Assembly (NCBI GenBank): GCA_964393215.1
Contig: CAYMSW010000002.1
Location: forward strand, 1-50,907
Reading direction: 5' to 3'
DNA: 50,907 bases
DNA from: CAYFNK01 sp964393215
GTDB lineage: Archaea; Nanobdellota; Nanobdellia; SCGC-AAA011-G17; PNOQ01
Shown here: positions 7,700-15,077 of the stretch, piece by piece
Layout of the letters: every line of letters begins with the position of its first letter
Position numbering within the stretch: the stretch's first letter is position 1
The notes under the pieces: generated by a model
Databases searched by the model: none
What the model saw: only the letters and a program-made list of their open reading frames with translations
What the model was told of the DNA's origin: nothing
Translations under genes and position numbers: made by a program

Positions 7700-8644
7700 A
7701 TGGACAAAGTTGAGCTGGTTAAGAGGAATTCTGTTGAAATTATTAATGAGAAAGATTTGAAGAAAACTCTGAAGAAAAGTAATCCCGTTTGTTATTGTGG
7801 CTATGAAACTTCTGGTGAAATACATTTGGGACATTTGGTTACGATTACTAAGCTATTGGATTTAGAAAAGGCTGGTTTTAAAGTTAAGATTCTTTTTGCT
7901 GATTGGCATACTTATTTGAATCAAAAAGGAGATTGGGAGTTCATTAATGAGCAAGTAAAAACTTGGAAGGCAGGTTTCAAAGCTGCTGGTTTGAGTAAGG
8001 CTGAATTTGTTGTTGGTTCTTCTTTTCAGAGAAGCGAGAAATATCAGGATGATTTGTTGAAGTTAGCAGCCAATACTACAATGAATAGAGCTTTGAGAAG
8101 TATGCAGAAGGTTGCTAGAGATGTTGATCAAGCAAAAGTTAGTCAAGTTATCTATCCTTTAATGCAAATTGTTGATATAAAGCATTTGGGTGTTGATGTG
8201 GTTCAGTCTGGAATTGAACAACGTAAGATTCATATGATGGGTGTTGAGAAGTTTAAAGATCTTGATTATAAAGTTCCCGTGTTTGTTCATACTCCTTTGA
8301 TTGATGGTTTAGCTGGTCCTGGTTCAAAGATGAGTAGTTCTGAGATAAATAGTTTTATTTCTATTCGTGATTCTGATGAGAAGATTCGTAGTAAGTTGAA
8401 GAAAGCTTATTGTCCGGTTGGTGAAGATAATCCTGTTTTACAGATTGCACAGTTGATTATATTTCCTAGAATTGATAAGTTTGTTATTTCTAGAGATGAG
8501 AAGTTTGGTGGAGATTTAGAGTTTACTGAGTTTGGTAAGTTGGAGAAAGAATTTTTTAAGAAAAATGTTCATCCAATGGATTTGAAGAAAGCTGTTGGTG
8601 ATTATTTGGTTGAGATTATTAGTCCGATTAGGAAGAAGTTCTAG
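7700..8644 (+). CDS. tyrS: Tyrosyl-tRNA synthetase, archaeal type
   Basis: A 314-residue class I synthetase that charges tRNA-Tyr. It aligns along its whole length with the archaeal TyrRS of Methanocaldococcus as I remember it: KRNSVEII, GYETSGEIHLGH (HIGH motif), FADWHTYLNQKG, VIYPLMQIVDI, GIEQRKIHM, GPGSKMSSS (KMSKS loop), KKAYCPVGE and the C-terminal HPMDLKKAV...SPIRKKF. Nothing is truncated. The last 84 bases are duplicated, with 89% identity, 880 bases downstream (9441-9524), on the far side of the Ntn-hydrolase gene. Confidence 0.95.
   Translation: MDKVELVKRNSVEIINEKDLKKTLKKSNPVCYCGYETSGEIHLGHLVTITKLLDLEKAGFKVKILFADWHTYLNQKGDWEFINEQVKTWKAGFKAAGLSKAEFVVGSSFQRSEKYQDDLLKLAANTTMNRALRSMQKVARDVDQAKVSQVIYPLMQIVDIKHLGVDVVQSGIEQRKIHMMGVEKFKDLDYKVPVFVHTPLIDGLAGPGSKMSSSEINSFISIRDSDEKIRSKLKKAYCPVGEDNPVLQIAQLIIFPRIDKFVISRDEKFGGDLEFTEFGKLEKEFFKKNVHPMDLKKAVGDYLVEIISPIRKKF
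8561..8644 (+). repeat. tyrS 3'-end repeat, copy 1 (functional tail)
   Basis: The final 84 bases of tyrS. They align without gaps to 9441-9524 with 75 of 84 bases identical. Identity stops abruptly at both ends of the aligned block. The copies are direct repeats. Confidence 0.9.
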
Positions 8645-8675
8645 TAACACTGTTTAGTGGTTACAAATACATAAC

Positions 8676-8683
8676 TTTATAAA
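8676..8683 (+). promoter_or_regulatory. TATA-like box before the Ntn-hydrolase gene
   Basis: TTTATAAA ends 27 bases upstream of the ATG at 8711, consistent with a leaderless message starting with the MTT N-terminus. It lies inside the segment bracketed by the tyrS repeats, so the gene between them carries its own promoter. Confidence 0.55.
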
Positions 8684-8710
8684 TGACTCATATTGATTTT
8701 ATTTAGAAAA

Positions 8711-9394
8711 ATGACTACAATATTGGGAATTGACACTAGAAAAGATGGGGGCGGAGTAGTTATGGCTTCTGATTTGCAAGGAACTTCTGGAGATCAGAAG
8801 GGATTTTATAAAAAGTTGCATGTTAATGATAACAGGAACTCTGTTTTGGGAGTATCTGGTATTTATGATGAACAATTTAGAGATTTTCTTGGAAATTTTA
8901 TGACAGGGAAAATAGATATCGAAAAAATAGTAAAAAGGGGGAGATTTAAGGAATTGGTTGATTTAAATTTAAAAAGATTGGAAGGCAGAATGTTCCCCGT
9001 CAATGGAAATTTTAATGGAGTATTGTTGGGAACCAATGTAAATGGAAAACCTGAATTATATACTTGTTGGCCTTTGGGAAGAGTAGAATCTAGGGCTTTT
9101 ACCTGCATAGGTAGCGGATCAAAGTTTGTAGAGGAGTATCTTGGTTCTAAAAATGTGGTTTTGAGTGCCGAAGGTAATGGTACAACTTTAAATTCCGATA
9201 ATTTGAGTTTAGAGGAAGGTATTGATTTGGCTGAAACTGCCGCAAGTTATGCTACTGCTGATTTGTACTCTGTAGGATTTGATTTAGTTATTTTAAGTGG
9301 TGGAGAAATATTTGAAACTCCTGAATTATATGTTGAAGGTAGTAAAGGAAGAGCTAAAGCTTTGAAACAAATAAAGCAGAAAGTTAAAAAATAA
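8711..9394 (+). CDS. Proteasome beta-subunit-like Ntn hydrolase
   Basis: A 227-residue protein of the proteasome fold. It starts MTTILGI, so removal of Met would expose a catalytic Thr. The match to the beta-subunit pattern continues: Asp in VVMASD (residue 21, equivalent to D17), a Lys pair (34-35, near K33), the IGSGSKFVEEYL helix, and ATADLYSVG, which carries the D-x-x-S equivalent to D166/S169. All catalytic positions are therefore plausible. It has no propeptide, a long basic C-terminus (KGRAKALKQIKQKVKK) and clear divergence from ordinary PsmB, so it may be an accessory or independent Ntn peptidase. It lies alone between two copies of the tyrS tail, a sign of insertion. Confidence 0.75.
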   Translation: MTTILGIDTRKDGGGVVMASDLQGTSGDQKGFYKKLHVNDNRNSVLGVSGIYDEQFRDFLGNFMTGKIDIEKIVKRGRFKELVDLNLKRLEGRMFPVNGNFNGVLLGTNVNGKPELYTCWPLGRVESRAFTCIGSGSKFVEEYLGSKNVVLSAEGNGTTLNSDNLSLEEGIDLAETAASYATADLYSVGFDLVILSGGEIFETPELYVEGSKGRAKALKQIKQKVKK

Positions 9395-9440
9395 TTTTTA
9401 TTTCTTAAATATTAAAAATATAATAAAGATGTAGATTACA

Positions 9441-9524
9441 AAGAATGCTCATCCAATTGATTTGAAGAAAGCTATTGATGATTATTTGGTTGATATAATT
9501 GGTCCGATTAGGAAGAAGTTCTAA
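9441..9524 (+). pseudogene. Duplicated tyrS 3'-end remnant, copy 2
   Basis: Encodes the last 26 TyrRS residues and the stop in an open frame (NAHPIDLKKA ... GPIRKKF), but a TAG stands a few codons upstream and there is no start, so it cannot be a gene. It differs from the tyrS tail at 9 of 84 positions, mostly at amino-acid-changing sites, as expected for a copy without selection or from another strain. The convergent nucleotidyltransferase gene (9508-10113) ends inside it, reading the antisense strand for its last residues. Confidence 0.85.
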
Positions 9525-10113
9525 GATTCTTTTCGTAATATTTTTTTCTTACTTGAATCATAAATTTACTTGGTTTGATATATCTTATGACATATTTCCA
9601 ATTTCCATTTATTTTTTTCCAAGTTCTTATTTTTATGGTTTTTTTAGTTAGAGATTTGTATCTATTTTCTAATAATTTATTATTTTTTCTTTCTTTTGCT
9701 TTATCATCAAGGTTAACTTTGATTAATTTATCAATTGGTTTTCCCATAATTAATTTTGCTGTCTTTTTGAGACTTTTTAAAACTGGAATTATTTCATCAT
9801 TAAATGAACATTTTTCTTTGCATTTTTCTTCGGTGTAAATTAGAAAATGTACTAACCCTTTAAATTTACGTTTATTAGGGCCTCTTGTTAAGATATATGT
9901 AATCTCTTTGTTTTTTAAAATTAGATTGTCCATAATTTTTGTTAAATTGTTAAAAAATTCATTTCTTCTTTTATTTTTAATGATGATAAAAATATCTAAA
10001 TCAGATTGTGGAATAAGTACTTTTGGTTGAGAGCCGGCAAGAAACATTGAAACATAATTTTCTTTAATCAAATTCTTTTTTAGATAGTTAATTACTTTAT
10101 TGGAAGTTATCAT
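9508..10113 (-). CDS. Nucleotidyltransferase-fold protein (201 aa)
   Basis: The N-terminal domain has the nucleotidyltransferase signature FLAGSQPKVLIPQSDLDIFIII (GS motif and S-D-L-D metal site, residues about 25-46). The rest is Lys-rich with no obvious second domain. Its ATG overlaps the stop of the upstream gene (ATGA), so the pair is coupled. The last six residues (NLRTSS) and stop are encoded on the antisense of the tyrS-tail remnant, which suggests that the original 3' end was changed by the rearrangement there, or that the gene has always ended inside tyrS. The AT content is very high. The cellular role is unknown. Confidence 0.75.
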   Translation of the reverse strand: MITSNKVINYLKKNLIKENYVSMFLAGSQPKVLIPQSDLDIFIIIKNKRRNEFFNNLTKIMDNLILKNKEITYILTRGPNKRKFKGLVHFLIYTEEKCKEKCSFNDEIIPVLKSLKKTAKLIMGKPIDKLIKVNLDDKAKERKNNKLLENRYKSLTKKTIKIRTWKKINGNWKYVIRYIKPSKFMIQVRKKYYEKNLRTSS

Positions 10114-10778
10114 TTTTTATTCAATTTGTCTATGATATCACACAACTCATAAAAATATTTTTTTGCTTCTTCTTTGTTTTTTGCTACTGGATTTTTGATT
10201 TTAAGTCTTTTTTTGTAAAGATATTCGAAACATTCGTTCATTATTTTTAAAAAAAGTTTTTTTGACAAGTTGGAATTTATAACATCATAAAGGTAAAGAT
10301 ATGTGAAAATGCTATCATAATAATTTTCTTTTTGAAATTCTTTTGAAAATATATCTTTAAGATTTCCATGAATACAAGAATAATTTTTTGTTAATATTTC
10401 TGTGACATTTTCTTCCTTAAAAATTGCCCAGTCCCAATCCTTTTCTATTTGTGGAAATGAAACATAAATCATTGTATGGAATAAGACTTTTTTTGATTTT
10501 ATTTTATATTCAAATAAATGTTCTTGAGTAGAGTGGGCGAATCTAACTACTCTTGTCTTGAAGTTTTTCCAAATGTATGAATCTAAATTATCGAAAATAT
10601 CATGAATTTCTCTGAAAAAATCTGCAGAAGGAGAATTGGGTTTTTTTGTTATTATTTTATCTATGTCTTTGTCTATGTTCAAACTACCCATTGTTCCCCA
10701 AGTCATAATATGTTTAGTTTTTTTTAGTTCTTTCTTTAGAAACTCTTCCATTATATCCCAAGATAGTTTTTTATTCAT
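10110..10778 (-). CDS. Nucleotidyltransferase-like protein (222 aa)
   Basis: Near the N-terminus it has TWGTMGSLNIDKDIDKIITKKP, which resembles a degenerate nucleotidyltransferase signature (GS followed by D-x-D-I-D). The C-terminal two thirds are mostly helical with many aromatics, ending in a Lys-rich tail. The assignment is uncertain because the flanking strands are not clear. It is translationally coupled on both sides: ATGA overlap with the 126-aa membrane protein before it and with the 201-aa nucleotidyltransferase after it. The arrangement could represent an NTase with a partner, but no antitoxin or HEPN motif (RxxxxH) is evident. Confidence 0.5.
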   Translation of the reverse strand: MNKKLSWDIMEEFLKKELKKTKHIMTWGTMGSLNIDKDIDKIITKKPNSPSADFFREIHDIFDNLDSYIWKNFKTRVVRFAHSTQEHLFEYKIKSKKVLFHTMIYVSFPQIEKDWDWAIFKEENVTEILTKNYSCIHGNLKDIFSKEFQKENYYDSIFTYLYLYDVINSNLSKKLFLKIMNECFEYLYKKRLKIKNPVAKNKEEAKKYFYELCDIIDKLNKK

Positions 10779-11155
10779 TTTTTCTTATAGTGATTTACTA
10801 GAAACAAAATTCCAATTAAAAGAGGTATTCCTGTAATTGTTAATAAGCTTGGAAGTATTTCATATGTTTTGAAGAATAATGTAAATATTATTGCTAAAAT
10901 TATGAAAATTATTCCACCAATTTTTTCTTTTTTCCAAGACAACCAAGTTATTCCTCCAAGAACTAATGTTGGGATGTTGTGCATGAAAAACCCAACTACA
11001 ATCTCCCACCAAAGCGATCCTTCAGTAAAAACATCTAAAGAAAATAACAGGAAGAATGCAACCAACAGTAAGGATAGTATTCTTGGTAACCAATACAATA
11101 ATTTATTCTTCTTTCCTCGCGAAGATTTCGATCCACTTTTCATCGTTTGTGTCAT
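10775..11155 (-). CDS. Small four-helix membrane protein, DUF7670-like
   Basis: A 126-residue protein: a basic N-terminus (KSSRGKKNK), then LLYWLPRILSLLLVAFFLLFSLDVF, a helix around GFFMHNIPTLVLGGITWLSW, and two more segments ending HYKKK. This order (WLPRIL..., SLDVF, HNIPTL, WKKEKIGGIIF) fits a small membrane family that I remember as DUF7670; the name is from memory. The annotated ATG lies within the 3' end of the methyltransferase gene (53-base overlap); a downstream start at 11143, or a TTG near 11098 just before the first helix, is also possible. ATGA overlap with the next gene. Confidence 0.65.
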   Translation of the reverse strand: MTQTMKSGSKSSRGKKNKLLYWLPRILSLLLVAFFLLFSLDVFTEGSLWWEIVVGFFMHNIPTLVLGGITWLSWKKEKIGGIIFIILAIIFTLFFKTYEILPSLLTITGIPLLIGILFLVNHYKKK

Positions 11156-11714
11156 TCACCTCTGAACCTATTATTTTAAAACCGGCCTCATATAAAAAGT
11201 CGTGCATTTCTTTTTCGTTGAAGTAAGTAAATGGTCTCGGTTCGTTTCCGTATTTTTCTTCTTTCACTTCTTTTTGACCTTCGCCTTCTTCTACTGCAAT
11301 ATAAATTAATCCACCTTTTTTTAGAACTTTATTAAATCCTCTTAAGACATCTGTAACGCTTTTTCTTGGTATGTGGTAAAGTGCAGCCATAACCCATACT
11401 CCGTCGAAAGTTTCTTCTTTGAATTTTAAATCAGTGAAGTCCATTTTTTTGAAAACGTTTTTTGCTTTCACTCTTTTTCTTGCTTCTTTTAGCATATTTT
11501 CAGAAAGATCTATTCCAATCGGTTCATAACCTTCGTGTAAGAAGTATTCAACATCTCTCCCAGAACCACAACCCACGTCGAGAATTTTCTTTCCTTTTAG
11601 TAAAGACATGAATTTAGTTGCTTGGAATTGGACAATTTTAGGATAGGTGCGTTCAGAATAAATTTTAGCTATTTTGTTGTATGTTTGCACCGCTAATTTT
11701 AGCATATCTTTCAT
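11103..11714 (-). CDS. Class I SAM-dependent methyltransferase
   Basis: A 203-residue Rossmann methyltransferase. SAM motifs are clear: ILDVGCGSGRDVEYF (motif I), EPIGIDLSENMLKEA (acidic ribose contact), FDGVWVMAALYHIP (motif IV/post-I) and VLKKGGLIYIAVEEG. It resembles small-molecule or tRNA-uridine methyltransferases of the UbiE/TrmA-like type, but the substrate cannot be read from the sequence. First gene of a four-gene minus-strand cluster; the TATA-like GTTTTTTAAAT (11734-11744) sits 20 bases upstream of the ATG. Confidence 0.85.
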   Translation of the reverse strand: MKDMLKLAVQTYNKIAKIYSERTYPKIVQFQATKFMSLLKGKKILDVGCGSGRDVEYFLHEGYEPIGIDLSENMLKEARKRVKAKNVFKKMDFTDLKFKEETFDGVWVMAALYHIPRKSVTDVLRGFNKVLKKGGLIYIAVEEGEGQKEVKEEKYGNEPRPFTYFNEKEMHDFLYEAGFKIIGSEVNDTNDEKWIEIFARKEE

Positions 11715-11752
11715 AAAAATTTGTAAGATCTTTAATTTAAAAAACTTTGTAA

Positions 11753-12187
11753 TTAGTGGGTTCTACGGTGTTTTGGTACAAAATTTCTTAGATTTTCTGA
11801 ATTTCCTTTGGTGCAACCCATAATCATATCATCATATTCTAGTAGAAAGTATCCTTGTTTGTCTTCGATAAAGATATCGTTCCCTTCCATCCAGTCTTGA
11901 AACTGTTCTTCGTTTAGTTTTATTACGTTTTGTTTTGGATTTTTTATTAACATTGAGCCTTCTATTGATAATCTTATTCCATCTTTTTCATATTTGCAGA
12001 AATACATTCCGTGTGAAGCTAATCTGTTTTTTACTTTTGAAACCTTTTTGTTTATTATGTATACTTTTCCCTCGTTGTTTGAGAAGAATTCGTAGTTATT
12101 TTCTAGCTTATCTGTTTCGTATCTTTCTTGAATTTTTCTAAGTATGGATTTTATTTCTTTATTTGTGAGTTTGTTTAGTTTGTGCAT
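11753..12187 (-). CDS. PUA-like RNA-binding domain protein (144 aa)
   Basis: The C-terminal part (residues about 70-144) resembles the PUA-like domain at the end of archaeal RNA cytosine methyltransferases and NIP7-type proteins: RLSIEGSMLI, then WMEGNDIF, GYFLLEYDDMIMGCTKG and finally NLRNFVPKHRRTH (compare the usual ...LKN.VPK.RR ending). The N-terminal half is helical and basic. A role in RNA binding is likely; there is no catalytic domain. The minus-strand TATA-like box at 12208-12218 is about 21 bases from the ATG and divergent from that of the next gene. Confidence 0.55.
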   Translation of the reverse strand: MHKLNKLTNKEIKSILRKIQERYETDKLENNYEFFSNNEGKVYIINKKVSKVKNRLASHGMYFCKYEKDGIRLSIEGSMLIKNPKQNVIKLNEEQFQDWMEGNDIFIEDKQGYFLLEYDDMIMGCTKGNSENLRNFVPKHRRTH

Positions 12188-12235
12188 GGTTATTTTTTGT
12201 TATGGCAATTTTAAAAGATTAACTGTAAAATCATA

Positions 12236-12245
12236 ATATTTAAAA
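12236..12245 (+). promoter_or_regulatory. TATA-like box before the 219-aa unknown gene
   Basis: ATATTTAAAA ends 22 bases upstream of the ATG at 12268. Together with the minus-strand box at 12208-12218 it forms a compact divergent promoter of about 80 bases between two leaderless genes. Confidence 0.5.
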
Positions 12246-12267
12246 TGTTGATTTATTTTGAGTTTTG

Positions 12268-12927
12268 ATGGCTGAACCTGTAGAAGTTATTGTTCCTGAT
12301 GTTATTGATCCTCCTCAGGATTTTCTTTGGGAAGTTATTTCTAGAGATAATTTTCCCCTATTGCATGGAGATATGGTTTATTTTTTGGAAGAATTTAGAG
12401 ATAAAGGTGATGAAGAGGAATGGTTTCATGCGTTTTTAGATAAGTATCCCTTGCATTTTCCTTCGAGAGAAGGCATGGGTTATTCTAGAAGATCTGTTTT
12501 AGCTGCTAGGGGTTGGTATGATAGATCCTTTTTTAGGGATGAAAAATACAGTGAATTGAGAAGATCTAAAGCGCCTTGTGAATTCTATGGAGAATGGGAT
12601 AGAGTAGTTATTGAAACTTGTGGCGATAAGGGTGGAGAAATTCTTGAGTTAACAACTCATATGAGCGAATTGCAAACTGAAATTAATAAAGTGCGTGATG
12701 CCTTACCTGCTAGGGAAAAAAATGAAATAAGAGATATTATGAGGAAATTGCCACGTGAAAGAAGAAGGGCATTTATGTTAAGGCGTTTTGGACATTTGTA
12801 TTGTGATAGTCAGAGAGATGATAGTTATGCTCTTGATAGAGATAGTGTTGAATTGATAATATTAACTGCGAAGTTTTATGAAGAAATGAGAAATAAAGGT
12901 TATAATCATTTAGATTTAGTTTTGTGA
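12268..12927 (+). CDS. Unknown 219-aa protein
   Basis: Starts MAEPVEVIVPDVIDPP. The sequence is charged and mostly helical with several Trp and Arg-rich stretches (RSVLAARGWYDRSFFRD, MRKLPRERRRAFMLRRFGHLYCD). There is no signal peptide, membrane segment or motif that I can name. The ATG at 12268 was chosen from the TATA spacing; a codon 3 bases earlier is a less likely alternative. It ends against the convergent lipoprotein gene with no gap. Confidence 0.65.
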   Translation: MAEPVEVIVPDVIDPPQDFLWEVISRDNFPLLHGDMVYFLEEFRDKGDEEEWFHAFLDKYPLHFPSREGMGYSRRSVLAARGWYDRSFFRDEKYSELRRSKAPCEFYGEWDRVVIETCGDKGGEILELTTHMSELQTEINKVRDALPAREKNEIRDIMRKLPRERRRAFMLRRFGHLYCDSQRDDSYALDRDSVELIILTAKFYEEMRNKGYNHLDLVL

Positions 12928-13326
12928 TTATTCTGTTGCTTTTTCGAGTGTCACAGTTCCCGCTCTTTGATCTACCCAATAATCATTTTCCCAGGGTGTT
13001 CTTCCTAGATTATCTGAGTGATCTCTGTCTTTTGGAGCAAATCTTGATTTTGGTTTTATTTCGTATTCAAAAACACCGGCTATCGTCAATCTTCCATCAG
13101 GTCTTTGATCATAAACATAACCATAACCTTGGTCTTCTAATTTTTTTATTCTTATTACTTCTCCCTTAGTCGGTATATTGAAATCTGCTACTTCAAAACC
13201 TTGTTCAAGTCTTGGAAAATTTTCATATTCAACTGGTATGTCTTTACTACATCCTGTGAAAGAACCTAATGTAGATAAAACTGTTAGATATGTTAATCCT
13301 TTTTTTACTTTATTTTTTATATCCAT
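12928..13326 (-). CDS. Probable lipoprotein
   Basis: A 132-residue protein. The N-terminus MDIKNKVKKGLTYLTVLSTLGSFTGCSKD has a basic n-region, a hydrophobic core and a lipobox-like FTGC at about residue 26, so Cys26 is a candidate for lipid attachment after cleavage by signal peptidase II. The mature part is small and beta-rich (EVIRIKKLEDQGYGYVYDQRPDGRLTIAGVFEYEI) and ends with a conserved-looking WVDQRAGTVTLEKATE. The start at 13326 was chosen because the TATA-like CCTTTTAAATAAAT lies at 13355-13368, overlapping an alternative start at 13356. It is the only clear lipoprotein in the window, and lspA is present at 7279. Confidence 0.7.
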   Translation of the reverse strand: MDIKNKVKKGLTYLTVLSTLGSFTGCSKDIPVEYENFPRLEQGFEVADFNIPTKGEVIRIKKLEDQGYGYVYDQRPDGRLTIAGVFEYEIKPKSRFAPKDRDHSDNLGRTPWENDYWVDQRAGTVTLEKATE

Positions 13327-13383
13327 TTTTGTGTTGTTATTTATCCGGGGTGACATTTATTTAAAAGGTTTTCGGTTAGGTAA

Positions 13384-13390
13384 TTTTATA
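13384..13390 (+). promoter_or_regulatory. TATA-like box before gltX
   Basis: TTTTATA ends 24 bases upstream of the ATG at 13415, fitting a leaderless transcript, and is divergent from the lipoprotein promoter. Confidence 0.5.
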
Positions 13391-13414
13391 AATTTGGATT
13401 AAATCATCATAGCT

Positions 13415-15046
13415 ATGAATGAAAAAGAGTTAATCAGATTTGTTCTTGATAATGCTGTAAATCATGGCGGTAAAGCGCAAGTTGGTTCTGTAATTAGCAA
13501 AGTTTTGTCTGTTCATCCAGAATATAAGGAGAAAGTCAAGGAATTGTCCGAGGAAGTTAAAGGACTTGTTAATGATATCAATTCTTGGGACTTAGAAAGG
13601 CAGAAAAATAAGCTTAAAGAGTTGGGTGAATTTGAAGTCGTAGTTAAAGAAGAAAAAGATAAGATTCCTGAGTTGAAAAATACTGGTAAATTGGTTGTGA
13701 GGTTTGCTCCAAACCCGAACGGTCCGATTTCTTTGGGGCATTGTAGACCTGCTTTGTGGAATTGGTTTATTGCTAAGAAATATGGCGGCAAGTATATTTT
13801 GAGGTTTGATGACACAGATCCGAAAGTAAAGCCGCCAATCAAAGAAGCTTACAAATGGTTCAGAGAGGATTTGAAATGGTTAGGCGTTAAACCGAATAAA
13901 GTTGTTATACAGAGTAAGAGGTTGAAGAAATATTACAAATACGCTCAGAAATTAATCAATATGAATAAGGCGTACGTTTGTACATGCGATACAGAAAAGA
14001 AAAGAGAATTATTGAGGAAGGGTGAGAAGTGTGAATGTTATGATAAGTATCAAAGTGAAAGATGGAAGAAGATGTTCACAGAGTATAAGCAAGGTGAGGC
14101 TGTTCTGAGAATAAAAACTGATTTGAAGAATCCCAATCCTGCTATTAGGGACTGGGCCGCTTTCAGAATAGTTGATAATCACAAACATCCAATAAATAGC
14201 AAGGAAAGAGTTTGGCCTCTTTTGAACTTTGCTTCCGCAATTGATGATCATGAATTCAAGGTTAGTCATATTTTGAGAGGAATTGATTTGAGAGATTCTG
14301 ATGATAGACAGAAATATATCTATGATTATTTTGAGTGGAAATATCCTGAAACAATTTATCATGGAAAATTATTGGTTGGTGGTGTAAAGAGTACTTCCGA
14401 GTCTAGGGATTTGATTGACTTAGGTGAAATAAGTGATTGGGACGATCCAAGATTGGGAACAATTAGGTCTTTGAAACGTAGAGGTTTTGAATCTGATGCG
14501 ATTATTAAGTTCATAACTAAGGCCGGAATTAGAAAGGCAGATGTAAACGTTTCTATGGAAGCTTTGGCTTCGTTTAATAGGGAAATTATTGATGATAAAA
14601 TTAAAAGATATTTCTTTGTTGAAGATCCTAAGAGAATTAAGATTGAAAAGACTCCCGATGAAAAAGTGAAAATTCCTTTGCATCCTGATCATTTGGAGTT
14701 TGGTTACAGAACTTTAGAAACCAAGGATGGATATTTTTATGTTCAAGATGAATTGCAGAAAGATGTGAATTATAGATTCATGCATTTATTTAATTTCAAA
14801 AATAAAGAATTTGTTTCTAAGGAAATTGATGGAAATTTAAATGCTAAAATGTTGCACTGGTTGCCTGGTGGTAATGATTTGGTTAAAGTTAAGGTTTTGA
14901 TGGCTGATGGGGAAATGGTTTATGGTTATTGTGAACACGATTTGAGAAATGTAAAGGTTGGTGAGATTGTTCAGTTCGAAAGGAATTTCTTTGCGAAGCT
15001 AGAGAGTAAGGGAGAAACTTACGATTTTATTTATTGTCATAAGTAG
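13415..15046 (+). CDS. gltX: Glutamyl-tRNA synthetase, archaeal type
   Basis: A 543-residue class I synthetase charging tRNA-Glu (and possibly tRNA-Gln for later amidation; no gatDE is seen here). The archaeal-specific N-terminal helical domain (about 1-95) precedes the Rossmann domain: VVRFAPNPNGPISLGHCRPAL (HIGH motif as SLGH), ILRFDDTDPKVKPP, RIVDNHKHP, WPLLNFASAIDDHEF, and the KMSKS counterpart KSTSESRDL. The C-terminal beta-barrel anticodon domain follows (from about residue 420). Length and domain order are those of archaeal GluRS. Note that a tRNA-Gln gene lies at 23412. Confidence 0.95.
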   Translation: MNEKELIRFVLDNAVNHGGKAQVGSVISKVLSVHPEYKEKVKELSEEVKGLVNDINSWDLERQKNKLKELGEFEVVVKEEKDKIPELKNTGKLVVRFAPNPNGPISLGHCRPALWNWFIAKKYGGKYILRFDDTDPKVKPPIKEAYKWFREDLKWLGVKPNKVVIQSKRLKKYYKYAQKLINMNKAYVCTCDTEKKRELLRKGEKCECYDKYQSERWKKMFTEYKQGEAVLRIKTDLKNPNPAIRDWAAFRIVDNHKHPINSKERVWPLLNFASAIDDHEFKVSHILRGIDLRDSDDRQKYIYDYFEWKYPETIYHGKLLVGGVKSTSESRDLIDLGEISDWDDPRLGTIRSLKRRGFESDAIIKFITKAGIRKADVNVSMEALASFNREIIDDKIKRYFFVEDPKRIKIEKTPDEKVKIPLHPDHLEFGYRTLETKDGYFYVQDELQKDVNYRFMHLFNFKNKEFVSKEIDGNLNAKMLHWLPGGNDLVKVKVLMADGEMVYGYCEHDLRNVKVGEIVQFERNFFAKLESKGETYDFIYCHK

Positions 15047-15047
15047 T

Positions 15048-15057
15048 TTTATAAATA
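15048..15057 (+). promoter_or_regulatory. TATA-like box before the hydrolase
   Basis: TTTATAAATA ends 20 bases before the ATG at 15078. Confidence 0.45.
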
Positions 15058-15077
15058 AATTAATTCAAATTTAAGTT

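Noticed and set aside
9395..9440. Possible target-site duplication or terminal inverted repeats around the Ntn-hydrolase gene
   Set aside because: Outside the 84-base tyrS repeat I found no further repeated or inverted ends; the flanking bases 8645-8675 and 9525-9560 do not match.
9441..9524. A separate small gene encoding a 26-residue peptide
   Set aside because: The frame has a TAG just upstream and no start; the sequence is simply the TyrRS tail.
9508..10778. Classical MNT-HEPN toxin-antitoxin pair
   Set aside because: The second protein lacks an R-x4-6-H HEPN motif and looks like a second, degenerate nucleotidyltransferase.
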